Positions 11,268 to 19,561 of a DNA stretch of 43,039 nt are shown piece after piece. The DNA comes from Acidobacteriota bacterium (GTDB taxonomy: Bacteria; Acidobacteriota; Terriglobia; Acidiferrales; UBA7541): assembly GCA_016201215.1 (NCBI GenBank), contig JACQDH010000184.1, positions 1 through 43,039 on the forward strand, read 5' to 3'. Below the pieces are notes generated by a model that made no database searches, was not told the origin of the DNA, and saw only the letters and a list, made by a program, of their open reading frames with translations. The position numbers were made by a program, and so were the translations under genes. Numbering within the stretch: position 1 is the stretch's first letter; each line of letters opens with the position of its first letter.

Positions 11268-12856
11268 ATGCGCCGCTGGATGTGGGGGAAGTCGAGCCAG
11301 ACCTTGACGCCGCAGAAGTGTGAGCCTTCGGTGCAGATGGGCGAGGCGATGCCGGCGCGGAGGTGGCATGGCGGGCCGAGATAGCGCGCCAGTTCGGGCT
11401 GGACGGAGCGAAGCTGCTGGATCTCTTCCATCGACGCTCGGTAGATCTCTTCCTGCGCGTTGAAGCACGTGCGCATGGTCCACTTGTGCATCAAGTGCAG
11501 GAGTGAACCGGACTCAACCAGGCGAATGGCCTTGGCGCTGGGCAGCAGGTAGAGCGCAAACTCGCGCGGAACGCCGCGGTCGAGCAGTTCATTCTTCGCA
11601 GCCCAAGCATCGGCCATGGCGCGCTCGTAAACTTCGCGAGCGTGCGCGTTGCCGGCCATGAGCATCGGTGTGATGAAGTCGGGCTGGCGCGTGTCGGTAA
11701 GCACCAGCAGCGGGCGCGAGCCGGGCACCATGCGGTGGCGCTGGTCCTGGCTGTCGGCGGTGTGGCTGATCTTCTTGGCGAAGGTGTAGCTGGCGTGCTG
11801 GAGCGCGCGCATCATCGGCGCATGCACGCCGACGTTGAGCGTCTCGAGCCGGTAGGTGTTGCGCGCGGGATTGAGCAGACGGTCGATGGCCTCGGCGTCC
11901 GGGCAATCCGTCTCGGTGAGGCCGAGCACCGCGCGATAGGCTTCAGCCACGCTGCGCGGCGCGCGCGGCGAGAAGTCCACGAGCTTCGACGTGCGGCCCG
12001 CCAGGCGCGCATCGAAGTCGCGCACGAAGGCCTCGCCGTTTGTATCCGAGGTGGGGTGCGCCTGCTGCCATTCGGGCAGATCTTCCATGGGCCCGCTGTC
12101 GAAGCGGTCGAAGAACTGCGGGTCCACCTCGCGCACCCGCGCGACCATTTCTTCGATCACCTGGCGGGCCTCGGTCGGAGTGTCTGAAGCCGCCTGCATC
12201 CGCCACAGACGGTGCAGCACGATGCCCGACAGCGTGTGCACCAGCGTGGTGAACGCGGCGACCGGAAGGACGTACCGTGCCACTTCGATGGCGCGCTTTT
12301 CGGCCTGGCTCTCGACCTTTTGCACGCGCTTGGCGTGCGACTTCGAGCTGAGGTGCCAGATGTCGGCCAGGATCGCGCGCGCGTCGCCCTGCAGCAGCGC
12401 GGTCAGCTCGCGGTAATACTCCCAGGCGCGAGCCACCGCGCGTTCGTAGATGGCGCGCTCGGCGGGGCCGAAACGCTCCGAGGCCGGCGGGACGTAGGCT
12501 CTGGCGCGGTCCAGGCGCACGTAGCGCTGGCTCTGTTGCTCGGAATTGTAAAAAGGGTGCGCGTGCAGGAAGGACCAGACAAATTGCCGGCTGACGTTTT
12601 CCAAGCCGAATTCAAAATACGCGTGCTGATAGACCGTGTGGTGGCCGCCGTAGAACGTCGCCGCGCCGATCGTGAGGCGCTGTTTCTCGGTGATCTCCTC
12701 GGGTGCGACAATGCGCGATGAATAGCAGGTGCGAGCGGCGGCAATGGCCGAATCGTAGGGGTGAGCAAAGGAGTTGCGCAGGGTGACGCGCGGCGCGGCA
12801 GTTTCCACTTCGGAGTGCGGCGATTCGCCCGCGGAAGTGGAAAAGTGCGTGGCCAT
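11264..12856 (-). CDS. thyX: Two-domain FAD-dependent thymidylate synthase (ThyX-like)
   Basis: ThyX makes dTMP from dUMP using methylene-tetrahydrofolate, NADPH and FAD. This protein is about 530 residues, roughly twice the usual 220-250, and appears to be a tandem duplication. The N-terminal half has a ThyX-like block ending NSEQQSQRYV (104-113), in which the RHR of the family signature is replaced by LHAHPFY. The C-terminal half has R373-H374-R375 in RHRMVPGSRP, the core of the RHRxxS signature. The start is the ATG at 12856; upstream codons in the same frame run through intergenic DNA and lack coding character. Which half binds FAD and which is catalytic cannot be decided by eye. No thyA is present in this window. 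Confidence 0.85.
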   Translation of the reverse strand: MATHFSTSAGESPHSEVETAAPRVTLRNSFAHPYDSAIAAARTCYSSRIVAPEEITEKQRLTIGAATFYGGHHTVYQHAYFEFGLENVSRQFVWSFLHAHPFYNSEQQSQRYVRLDRARAYVPPASERFGPAERAIYERAVARAWEYYRELTALLQGDARAILADIWHLSSKSHAKRVQKVESQAEKRAIEVARYVLPVAAFTTLVHTLSGIVLHRLWRMQAASDTPTEARQVIEEMVARVREVDPQFFDRFDSGPMEDLPEWQQAHPTSDTNGEAFVRDFDARLAGRTSKLVDFSPRAPRSVAEAYRAVLGLTETDCPDAEAIDRLLNPARNTYRLETLNVGVHAPMMRALQHASYTFAKKISHTADSQDQRHRMVPGSRPLLVLTDTRQPDFITPMLMAGNAHAREVYERAMADAWAAKNELLDRGVPREFALYLLPSAKAIRLVESGSLLHLMHKWTMRTCFNAQEEIYRASMEEIQQLRSVQPELARYLGPPCHLRAGIASPICTEGSHFCGVKVWLDFPHIQRRI

Positions 12857-12987
12857 TTCCGCGGCATTGTACCACCAGAAGGTCAGAGCGGCCCGCGGAC
12901 AGAGCGGCGTAGCCGTGGCCCGATGGCAACCGTGTCCTACCGAGCAAAGCATGGCCTTCCGGAGAGATTCCTCGCGGAATTCACCCT

Positions 12988-13029
12988 GGGCCCTTCGCTT
13001 GCGCTCAGGACAAGCTCCGCGAAGGGCCC
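12988..13029. repeat. Dispersed hairpin repeat downstream of L31
   Basis: GGGCCCTTCGC (12988-12998) and GCGAAGGGCCC (13019-13029) form a perfect 11-bp inverted repeat with a 20-base loop, between thyX and the L31 gene. It resembles the repeat near 10377. It could stop L31 transcripts, though it lacks a U-run. Confidence 0.65.
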
Positions 13030-13090
13030 GGAATGACAGCCAGACAGTCTGACGCGCAAGGAGTTGCTGGACGTTTGCGGAGGTGGGCGC

Positions 13091-13327
13091 TTACTTCTTG
13101 GCGGTCTTCTCGGCGGCCGCTTTCGCGTCGGCGTACTTGCGCTGGAAGCGCTCGACCCGGCCGGCCGTATCCACCAGCTTCTGCTTGCCGGTGAAGAACG
13201 GGTGGCAGTTCGAGCAGATTTCGACGCTGATGCGGTCGCCCTTCATGGTGGAGCGCGTCTTGAAGGTATTGCCGCAGGCGCAGTGCACCAGCACTTCGTG
13301 GTAGTCGGGGTGGATGCCAGCTTTCAT
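13091..13327 (-). CDS. rpmE: 50S ribosomal protein L31 (zinc-binding form)
   Basis: This 78-residue ribosomal protein begins [12 protein letters not shown] and contains the four cysteines of the zinc-ribbon (C+) form: CACG and [10 protein letters not shown]. The ATG at 13327 gives the standard family length and start; the longer upstream frame is not conserved. It has a Lys/Ala-rich C-terminal tail. It is transcribed on its own, separate from prfA, although the two are often close in bacteria. Confidence 0.95.
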   Translation of the reverse strand: MKAGIHPDYHEVLVHCACGNTFKTRSTMKGDRISVEICSNCHPFFTGKQKLVDTAGRVERFQRKYADAKAAAEKTAKK

Positions 13328-13593
13328 GCAGTTTGCTCCAATCCGGTGGCCGGTCTGCGCGACTGTAACGCCGGCTACCCGCCGGCGCTCTCCAAGAGCC
13401 GGCCAGATGCCGGCGCTACGTCCTGGCGGTAGGCTGCACACTCACAGTCGCGTCGCTAGACCACGAAACAATCGCTAATGATAGTCGAATTTGCCGGATT
13501 TGCCTAGCGCAGCCCGCCCCAAAGCTTCCTCTTCTTGTGCGCGAGCGCGTTTCTTCTTGTCTCCGTGCGCCGACGGGTATAGCTTTGCCGCAG

Positions 13594-14187
13594 ATGCGCG
13601 TGGAAGTCGCCTTCGAAACGGAAGAGGCGGGCGAGAAGCTGGAAATCCCCTGGGAGAGCACGGACCCGGCCGATTGCTATGTCGATTTGCGCGCGGACGC
13701 CAAGGCGCTCGACCGCCTCGAGCCGGCGCGGCGACATCCGCCGCTGCGGAATTTCCTGGCTGCGGTCAACAGCGGCGACTCGCTGTTTTCCACGGCACGG
13801 TGCAAAACTTGGGTCACCGAAAAAGACCCGGCAACGAGCGAACCAGCCGGAACAGAGGCTTGCGAGTTTGCCTCGCGCATTGACCTGATCTTTGCGGCGG
13901 AGCGGCCCAACTTCGACCGGAACCACTACGCCGGCCTGACCCAGCGTCTCCAGGAACTGCTGGCCCGCGAGCCCGGCCCGGACACACAGCGCTGCGAGTT
14001 GCGCGTCCGTCCGTGTCACTTCCGCGCGCCCGACCGCCGGGGCTCCTGCCTGCGGATTCTGCTCTATGCCCGCGGGGCCACGCCCGAGCAGGCCCGGCTG
14101 CGCTGGGGACTCGCACTCGCCCGCATCCAGCAGGCGGTGCTGTTTGTCTCCCGCGTCCTTCGGCAGCAAATCGCACAAGCCTCCTAA
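13594..14187 (+). CDS. Conserved hypothetical protein
   Basis: This 197-residue soluble protein begins MRVEVAFETEEAGEKLEIPW. It has normal amino-acid balance, GC-rich third codon positions and acidic stretches, whereas the overlapping minus-strand frame is unusually rich in Arg, Gly and Leu. I recognise the opening (R/K-VEV-F-E...LEIPWE) and the phrase LRNFLAAVNS as typical of a hypothetical family seen in Acidobacteria, but this is from memory. No signal peptide, membrane segment or catalytic motif is visible. The ATG at 13594 is preferred to the GTG at 13537 because the extra residues look non-coding. It is convergent with the GGDEF-PilZ gene. Confidence 0.65.
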   Translation: MRVEVAFETEEAGEKLEIPWESTDPADCYVDLRADAKALDRLEPARRHPPLRNFLAAVNSGDSLFSTARCKTWVTEKDPATSEPAGTEACEFASRIDLIFAAERPNFDRNHYAGLTQRLQELLAREPGPDTQRCELRVRPCHFRAPDRRGSCLRILLYARGATPEQARLRWGLALARIQQAVLFVSRVLRQQIAQAS

Positions 14188-14323
14188 GAAACTCCCGTTC
14201 ACCGCCCGGGTGCGCCGCATGACCTACAGCCACGCACAAAGACTCGGGACCGCGAAAGGGATGGGATCAAGAAGAGGCCTTTGCCCTGAGAAGAGTCAGG
14301 AAACGCCTGGCGGAAAATGCTGC

Positions 14324-15511
14324 TCAGGAAACGAACGCGCAGCCCACGCGCGCCGTCTTGCCCTCGGCGCGCAGGACGTAGAGCCGGCGCAAGCTGACCC
14401 GCACGGGAGGAAGAATCGGCACGTGCAGAACCGCATTGAAGGAGGCGGGCAAATCTTCGGGCGCATCGGTCTGCAAGGCCACGCCGCCATAACCGAGGTC
14501 CAGCACGCGGGCGGTCTTTTCGGTGATCTCGCCCAGCAAGGCGTAGGCGTGAGTACCCCCGAGTGAAACGCGCTCCCACTTCCTGCGTTCGGCATGGGCG
14601 CGCTCTGCAGGCGGCACCGGCGCAGCTTCCCGCGCGCCTACGGCGGGCGTCGGGGGAGGCGTGGGTGGGACCTCGCGCCTGAGTGGGGCTGGCTCGGGCC
14701 TCTCGCCCGCTCCGACCCGGTTGGATTGTTTCAGTTGATAGAGGCGCTCGTCGGCCACCCGGATCAGCACATCCTGCTCGTCCCCATCCTGCGGATAGAC
14801 GGCCAAGCCATAATCGAGGGCGAGGGTCACGTCGAGCTTCATCGGCTCGATGGCGGATTGATAGATGCTGCGCACACGTCGGCTCAGCGTGGCAGCCTGC
14901 TCGGTGTCCGACTGGGGCAGCAGGAGAGCGAACTCATCACCGCCGATGCGGAAGGCATAGTCGGAAGTACGCAGAGATTTGCGCAGCGTGGTGGCGGCAG
15001 CCTGCAGGGCCAGGTCGCCCTGCGGGTGGCCGTAGCGGTCGTTGACCTCCTTGAACCGGTGCAGATCCATCATCACCAGTGCCAGGCTCTGGCCAAACCG
15101 GCGAGCGCGGTTCAACTCCTTGTCGAAATACTCCACGAACAATCGCCGGTTGTAGAGGCCGGTCAGCGGATCGGTGGCGGCATTAATCTGGAGCTTCTTC
15201 AGCTCCGCGTATTCCATCAGGATGGGCACGCGGAGGAAATTGGCCGCGGCCAGCACGTCCACCATGGCAGTCTTGAGCGAGATGGGCTGGCCGAGGCTCT
15301 GGGAAAGCTCCTCGCGCCGCGCCAGGATCTGGTCCCAATAGCCCAGGCTCTGCGCGTCGGACAGGTCGAGTTGCGCTACCGTGCGGAAGAAGCGCTGCAG
15401 GAACTGGCCGCGCGCGGGCCGGTCCAGAGTTTCCAGCGTTTCAACGAGCAAGCCGAGAAAGGCATCCTCGGCGGGCAGTGGCGTTCGCGTGGGGTCGGCG
15501 GGGCTGGGCAT
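14324..15511 (-). CDS. Diguanylate cyclase fused to a C-terminal PilZ domain
   Basis: This protein of about 395 residues should both make and sense cyclic di-GMP. A helical N-terminal region of unknown type (to about 105) precedes a GGDEF domain with the intact active site GGDEF (190-194) and an RxxD inhibitory site, RTSD (181-184). A Pro-rich linker (PPTPPPTP) leads to a PilZ domain with an intact RxxxR (RKWER). Its second motif reads DLGYGG instead of DxSxxG. The start is moved to the ATG at 15511 because a near-perfect sigma-54 promoter at 15584-15599 would place the transcription start at about 15573, over the upstream ATG at 15574. There are no membrane segments. It heads the c-di-GMP part of the regulatory block. 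Confidence 0.9.
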   Translation of the reverse strand: MPSPADPTRTPLPAEDAFLGLLVETLETLDRPARGQFLQRFFRTVAQLDLSDAQSLGYWDQILARREELSQSLGQPISLKTAMVDVLAAANFLRVPILMEYAELKKLQINAATDPLTGLYNRRLFVEYFDKELNRARRFGQSLALVMMDLHRFKEVNDRYGHPQGDLALQAAATTLRKSLRTSDYAFRIGGDEFALLLPQSDTEQAATLSRRVRSIYQSAIEPMKLDVTLALDYGLAVYPQDGDEQDVLIRVADERLYQLKQSNRVGAGERPEPAPLRREVPPTPPPTPAVGAREAAPVPPAERAHAERRKWERVSLGGTHAYALLGEITEKTARVLDLGYGGVALQTDAPEDLPASFNAVLHVPILPPVRVSLRRLYVLRAEGKTARVGCAFVS

Positions 15512-15583
15512 CACCACGGTCCAATGGCTTTCCAGCTTACCCCAACGGGGGATTGGGATAGCAGATAAGTCCACGGGATATGG

Positions 15584-15599
15584 AGCAAGCCGGGTGCCA
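15584..15599 (-). promoter_or_regulatory. Sigma-54 promoter of GGDEF-PilZ gene
   Basis: On the minus strand the site reads TGGCAC-CCGGC-TTGCT, an exact match to the sigma-54 -24/-12 consensus including GG-N10-GC. It lies 73 bases upstream of the ATG at 15511. It is the best of seven such sites in the window. Confidence 0.8.
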
Positions 15600-15796
15600 T
15601 CACCTCTCGGCGACTTCAGGGGCTACTAGATTCCACCATGGGTCGCCATTTGTTCAACTTTTGAAGAAACCCGATTCGCGCCGGGGAGCCTCGGCGCGCG
15701 GATGGTTCAATTCTCCACGCCGCGAAACGCAAGTCATTTCCTATTTTGTGCCCGGGCGTTCTCTGTCCTGCCAGCGCGTATCGGCTACGCACCGGT

Positions 15797-16120
15797 TCAA
15801 TCCAGCGGCTTGAGGAACTCGACCCCAACCAATTGAAGATTACCCGCGGCCTGCTGTCGCCGAACCCAGGCTTGAATGGGCGGCGTCTCGGGGGGTAGCA
15901 CTCCGGAGGCCAATGGAGGCGGCGCGGGGATCGTCAGGGTAACGGGGTAGTCGGTGCGCAACCCGCGCGGACTCGCCAGAAACGCACCTCTGGCGCTGAT
16001 ATCCAGCGTTCTTGTCAGCTCCAAGAAATCTGCCCCGGAGGCATCCACACCACGGATGTATACGGGGACTTGCAGGTGGATTCGCGGAGAGCGACGTCGC
16101 TCAGCGGGGTGCAAGCGCAT
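15797..16120 (-). CDS. PilZ domain protein (c-di-GMP receptor)
   Basis: This 107-residue protein consists almost entirely of one PilZ domain. Both ligand motifs are intact: RRSPR (RxxxR) near the N-terminus and DISARG (DxSxxG) about 30 residues later, so c-di-GMP binding is expected. The ATG at 16120 begins the conserved sequence (MRLHPAERRR); the longer frame reads through the promoter region. A sigma-54-like promoter lies about 100 bases upstream at 16219-16234. It is divergent from the histidine kinase. Confidence 0.85.
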   Translation of the reverse strand: MRLHPAERRRSPRIHLQVPVYIRGVDASGADFLELTRTLDISARGAFLASPRGLRTDYPVTLTIPAPPPLASGVLPPETPPIQAWVRRQQAAGNLQLVGVEFLKPLD

Positions 16121-16218
16121 GTCGTGTGCCCCTGTGCAAATCTTGTTGAAACTCGTTGGGTAACCGGCCCCAATTGCCCCAGATCGGTAGTACTTTCGAT
16201 CTAGTACCACGGTAAACC

Positions 16219-16234
16219 AGCATATTACTTGCCA
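16219..16234 (-). promoter_or_regulatory. Candidate sigma-54 promoter of PilZ gene
   Basis: The minus strand reads TGGCAA-GTAAT-ATGCT, with GG-N10-GC and one mismatch in each half of the consensus. It lies about 100 bases before the PilZ ATG at 16120. Confidence 0.55.
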
Positions 16235-16301
16235 GAGAGCAGCCGAGAACCACACTGTAGGATTCTGTTGCCCTGCAACAACTTACCAACTGGGCTGGGT
16301 T

Positions 16302-16319
16302 GTGGAAAACTATTTCCAC
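16302..16319. promoter_or_regulatory. Inverted repeat GTGGAAA-N4-TTTCCAC
   Basis: A perfect 7+4+7 inverted repeat lies 68 bases upstream of the sigma-54-like site of the PilZ gene (on its transcription axis) and upstream of the kinase. It is a candidate activator or repressor site. The arm TTTTCCACA also fits the loose DnaA-box pattern. Confidence 0.4.
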
Positions 16320-16383
16320 TTTGCCGAGGAAGAACAAGGTTCCACAGGTTTTCTACATATATGCAAATAGGACGCATTTACCA

Positions 16384-16412
16384 TTGACACCCCTCCGTGC
16401 GTTTGCAAGTAT
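16384..16412 (+). promoter_or_regulatory. Possible sigma-70 promoter of histidine kinase gene
   Basis: TTGACA (16384-16389) is followed after 17 bases by AAGTAT. The -35 is perfect and the -10 poor. No sigma-54 site is visible on this strand, so the kinase-regulator pair may be housekeeping-expressed. Confidence 0.3.
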
Positions 16413-16485
16413 TTAGGGAGTCCCCCGCACGATAAGAACTCCGAGAGAAGGAAAAAGAATTCCCTCATTCCATCTGACGGGCGGA

Positions 16486-17727
16486 GTGTCCCAGGAGCGT
16501 CTCTTGAGGCGTGGCACGGTAGCCGAACAAAGGGGGGGAAGCACCCTCCCACTGAGCCTGGTGGCCAGCCTGCTGGACACTGTGGACCGCCCGCTTTTGG
16601 TTTCCGAACGGGGGGGTAAGATCCTGTTTGCCAACCAGCGGGCACAGCAGTGCCTGAGCTCGCGCGGCATTTCCGCACCCACCCAGGCCAACCTCTTCGC
16701 TGACCTGCTCCACATTGACCCCAAGGTGATCTTCGGGCAGATGGAAAGCGGTGAACACGAGGTGGATCTACTGGTGGACTGCCCGGATGGCCAGGCGCGG
16801 GCGCGCCTGCAATGGCTGCCGGAGTCGGACTGGCTGGTGGTGCGCGTGGACGGAGCTGTGGACGCGGCGGCCGACCGCGCCGAAGACCGCGAGGGAAAGC
16901 ACACCGTCCAGGAACTGCTCCAGGAACGCGAGATCACCTACCGCAACCTGCTGGCTGCCTATCTGCGCCTGCAGGAAGTGACCCGCCAGAAAACCGTCTT
17001 CCTAGCCTCGGCGGCGCACGAACTGAAAACGCCGCTGGCCGTGATCAAGGGCTACTACGACTTGCTGCTTTCCGGCTCGCTCGGCAAGCTGACCGAAAAG
17101 CAGCGCGACATCCTGCAGGAGTCCAAGGAGAGTTGCGAGCGGCTGGTGCGCCTGGTTTCGATGTTCCTGAACTACTCAGCGCTGGAGAGCGGCAAGCTGG
17201 TGCTGCACCTCCGGGAGAACGACCTGCGGGATTGCCTGACCGATCTGGTCACCCGCTGGCAGGACGCTTTCCACCGCAAGCACGTGCGGCTGGAGACGCG
17301 CTTCGACAGCAACCTGCCCCTGTTCAAGTTCGATTATCAAAAGGTGCAGCAGACCGTGGCCAACCTGCTCGATAACGCGCTCAAACATACGCCGTCGGGC
17401 GGGAGCGTCACGCTCAGCGCCGAATCGCATTTCTGGGAGCGCCGTGTTACCGAGGAAGTCCCCGCCAGCGATCGGCGCCGCGAGCGGGTGCCGCAACCCA
17501 ATAGCGTCAAGGTGGCCGTCTCGGACACAGGCCTGGGTATCGCCGCCGAGCATCACCAGGAGATCTTCGAGGACTTCGTCCGCGTGGACCGCAGCTCCTC
17601 GGGCATGGGCCTGGGCCTGGCCATCGCCAAGCGGCTGGTGCAGGCGCACCGCGGAAAAATCTGGGTGGACAGCGAACCGTGGCAAGGCTGCACGTTCACG
17701 CTCCTGCTGCCCATTGACCTGCAATAG
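16486..17727 (+). CDS. Soluble PAS histidine kinase
   Basis: This protein of about 413 residues has no membrane segments. An N-terminal PAS-like region (about 24-122) is followed by a helical linker and a HisKA domain with the phospho-accepting His178 in AAHELKTPLAVIKGYY. The HATPase domain has the N-box NLLDNALKHTP, the G1 box DTGLGI and the G2 region GMGLGLAIAKRLV. The sigma-54 response regulator starts 41 bases downstream, so the two form a cognate pair. The start codon is uncertain: GTG at 16486 has its purine-rich stretch too close, while TTG at 16504 has AGGAG six bases upstream (16493-16497) and may be the real start. PAS input suggests an intracellular cue. The arrangement recalls the PrsK/PrsR pair tied to exosortase EPS loci. 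Confidence 0.9.
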   Translation: MSQERLLRRGTVAEQRGGSTLPLSLVASLLDTVDRPLLVSERGGKILFANQRAQQCLSSRGISAPTQANLFADLLHIDPKVIFGQMESGEHEVDLLVDCPDGQARARLQWLPESDWLVVRVDGAVDAAADRAEDREGKHTVQELLQEREITYRNLLAAYLRLQEVTRQKTVFLASAAHELKTPLAVIKGYYDLLLSGSLGKLTEKQRDILQESKESCERLVRLVSMFLNYSALESGKLVLHLRENDLRDCLTDLVTRWQDAFHRKHVRLETRFDSNLPLFKFDYQKVQQTVANLLDNALKHTPSGGSVTLSAESHFWERRVTEEVPASDRRRERVPQPNSVKVAVSDTGLGIAAEHHQEIFEDFVRVDRSSSGMGLGLAIAKRLVQAHRGKIWVDSEPWQGCTFTLLLPIDLQ

Positions 17728-17768
17728 CTGCAATCCGCAGGCCCAACGAAGGCAAAGGATGGAAGCGC

Positions 17769-19214
17769 ATGGCTGACAAAGAAAGAATTCTCGTGGTAGA
17801 CGACGAGCCCAGCATCCGCAAGTACCTGCAGACGCTGCTCGAGGTGGACGGGTTCGAGGTGGAAACCTTGAGTTCCGGCAAAGAAGCCCTGGAGCGGATC
17901 GGCCAGGGCCACAAACCCGACTTCGTCATCTTGGACGTGCTCATGCCCGAACTGAACGGGCTGGAGACCCTGCGCCAGATGATGCAGATCGACCATTCGC
18001 AAAACATCATCATGCTCTCCTGCTCGAACGAGGTGGGCACGGTGGTGGAGGCCATTCGCCTGGGCGCGGTGGACTACCTGACCAAACCGTTTGAGAAGAC
18101 CGAGCTCGACGCGGCCATGCTAAAGTGCCGACAGAAAAAGCAACTGCGCGCCGAGAATGCCGCCCTGCGCGAATACTGCGACCAGCTCACCGAGGACCTC
18201 TGCTTCCTGGCCGCCAGCCCGCAGATGGTGCGCATCCGCCAGCAGATCCTGCAAATTGCTCCGGTGGACGTGCCCGTGCTGATCACCGGGGAAAGCGGGG
18301 TGGGCAAAGAGGTGGTCGCGCGCATGATCCACCTGCGCTCGCTGCGACGCAGCCAGCCGTTTGTGAAAGTCAACTGCGCCGCGCTTCCCGGCGAGCTGCT
18401 GGAGTCGGAGCTGTTCGGCTACGAGCAGGGCGCTTTCACCGGCGCGGTTCGCGCTAAGCCCGGCAAATTCGAGCAGGCCAACAAGGGCACCATCTTCCTG
18501 GACGAAATTGCGGAGATGAGCCCGCACCTGCAGGCCAAGCTGCTGCACGTCCTGCAGGATCACCAGTATTCCCGGCTGGGTGCGCGGCACGTCGTGCGGG
18601 TGGACGTGCGCGTACTCGCGGCCACCAATATGGAAGTGCACGCGGCCATAAAGAACGGCCAGCTCCGCGAGGACCTCTACTACCGGTTGAACGTGCTTTC
18701 CATCAACGTCCCGCCGCTGCGCGAGCGCACTACCGAGATTCCCTTGCTCTTCCGCCACTTCCTGAAGCAGTACAGCGAGAAATTCCAGAAGGAGGCTCCC
18801 GAGCCCTCCTCGCACCTGCTCGAGGCGGCCATGCGCTATCCCTGGCCGGGCAACCTGCGGGAGCTGGAGAATTTCGTGAAGCGCTACGTCATCCTCGAAG
18901 ACGATGAAGGCAGCCTCCGCGAATTGCTGGAGATGGCCGCGGCGCGCCAGCGCACCTCGCCGCGCGAAGAAACGCCGCCGCCGCGCGAGCAGGGACTCAA
19001 GGCGCTGGTGCGCAGCCTGAAGGATGAAGCCGAGATGGAGGCCATTGCCGACGCGCTGGAAAAGACGCACTGGTGCCGCAAAGACGCCGCGCGCATGCTG
19101 GGCATCAGCTACAAGGCCCTGCTCTACAAGATGCGCCAGTTCAATCTGGATACGGGGAAGTCCTCGCGCTCCGCGCCGGCCACGCCGGTGGTACCGGTGG
19201 GCCCCAACGGATAG
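17769..19214 (+). CDS. NtrC-family sigma-54-dependent response regulator
   Basis: This 481-residue protein has a receiver domain with acidic pocket DDE, phosphorylatable Asp56 in VILDVLMPE and the conserved Lys in YLTKPF (Lys106). A sigma-54-activating AAA+ domain follows, with Walker A GESGVGKE (174-181), an intact GAFTGA loop (221-226) and the FLDEIAEM Walker B. It ends with a Fis-type helix-turn-helix (CRKDAARMLGISYKALLYK). It should hydrolyse ATP to open sigma-54 promoters after phosphorylation by the kinase 41 bases upstream. Its recognition helix (ISYKALLYKMRQF) is almost the same as that of the second activator at 27691, so both may bind the same sites. Targets in this window are proposed among the seven sigma-54 sites. 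Confidence 0.95.
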   Translation: MADKERILVVDDEPSIRKYLQTLLEVDGFEVETLSSGKEALERIGQGHKPDFVILDVLMPELNGLETLRQMMQIDHSQNIIMLSCSNEVGTVVEAIRLGAVDYLTKPFEKTELDAAMLKCRQKKQLRAENAALREYCDQLTEDLCFLAASPQMVRIRQQILQIAPVDVPVLITGESGVGKEVVARMIHLRSLRRSQPFVKVNCAALPGELLESELFGYEQGAFTGAVRAKPGKFEQANKGTIFLDEIAEMSPHLQAKLLHVLQDHQYSRLGARHVVRVDVRVLAATNMEVHAAIKNGQLREDLYYRLNVLSINVPPLRERTTEIPLLFRHFLKQYSEKFQKEAPEPSSHLLEAAMRYPWPGNLRELENFVKRYVILEDDEGSLRELLEMAAARQRTSPREETPPPREQGLKALVRSLKDEAEMEAIADALEKTHWCRKDAARMLGISYKALLYKMRQFNLDTGKSSRSAPATPVVPVGPNG

Positions 19215-19435
19215 CGGCAGCGCAGTTTGCAATCTATTGCATATTCAGGGCACAGGGGTTGTAAATAGGGCTTCCGATGCGTCCATCACTGGTCTAGGAT
19301 TTGAGGCGACCAGGGTCCTGCCGCATGGGCAGTGAGGAACGCTCCACCGCGGGCGGTCAAACGGCTTGGGGGGCAATGGCTTCTGCTTTGTTTTAAGGGG
19401 CTTGCCAGCGGTCCGGATCCGGATACTCTAGTCTA

Positions 19436-19470
19436 AGAAGTCTGACACGGAATCGCAGTTTCAGACTTCT
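19436..19470. promoter_or_regulatory. Inverted repeat upstream of PilZ sigma-54 promoter
   Basis: AGAAGTCTGA (19436-19445) and TCAGACTTCT (19461-19470) are perfectly complementary with a 15-base spacer. The element ends 21 bases before the -24 box at 19492, so it could be an activator or repressor site, or a 5' structure of a longer transcript. Confidence 0.45.
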
Positions 19471-19491
19471 AAGCGGGCAGCGGTTTCCTTT

Positions 19492-19507
19492 TGGAACCGT
19501 GATTGCT
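19492..19507 (+). promoter_or_regulatory. Sigma-54 promoter of PilZ gene
   Basis: TGGAAC-CGTGA-TTGCT has GG-N10-GC and a perfect -12 half. It lies 54 bases before the PilZ ATG at 19562. Confidence 0.7.
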
Positions 19508-19561
19508 AGGTCTTGGCGTGGGGGATGGTCGGCCTCAGTTTCTGCAGAGAGGACGCGGGGA

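Larger units (their letters stand above)
16121..16485. other. Divergent regulatory region between PilZ and histidine kinase
   Basis: These 365 bases contain no gene but are dense in symmetry: TGTTGC-CCT-GCAACA (16266-16280), GTGGAAA-N4-TTTCCAC (16302-16319) and a TTCCACAGG motif (16340-16348). The sigma-54-like site for the PilZ gene is at 16219-16234. Towards the kinase a TTGACA box (16384-16389) is followed after 17 bases by a poor -10 (AAGTAT). Confidence 0.55.
19215..19561. other. Intergenic region with palindromes ahead of a PilZ gene
   Basis: These 347 bases hold no gene. They contain TGCAAT-CT-ATTGCA (19228-19241), the 12-bp palindrome TCCGGATCCGGA (19412-19423), a 10-bp-arm inverted repeat (19436-19470) and the sigma-54 promoter at 19492-19507. 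None of the inverted repeats has a T-run, so they look like protein-binding sites rather than terminators. Confidence 0.6.

Noticed and set aside
13504-14220. 238-residue minus-strand frame over the conserved hypothetical
   Set aside because: Amino-acid balance and third-position GC favour the plus-strand gene at 13594, so the minus frame is treated as a shadow.
19248-19263. GGGCAC-AGGGG-TTGTA after the response regulator
   Set aside because: It resembles sigma-54 but the invariant GC of the -12 element is GT, and a better site (19492) lies nearer the PilZ gene.
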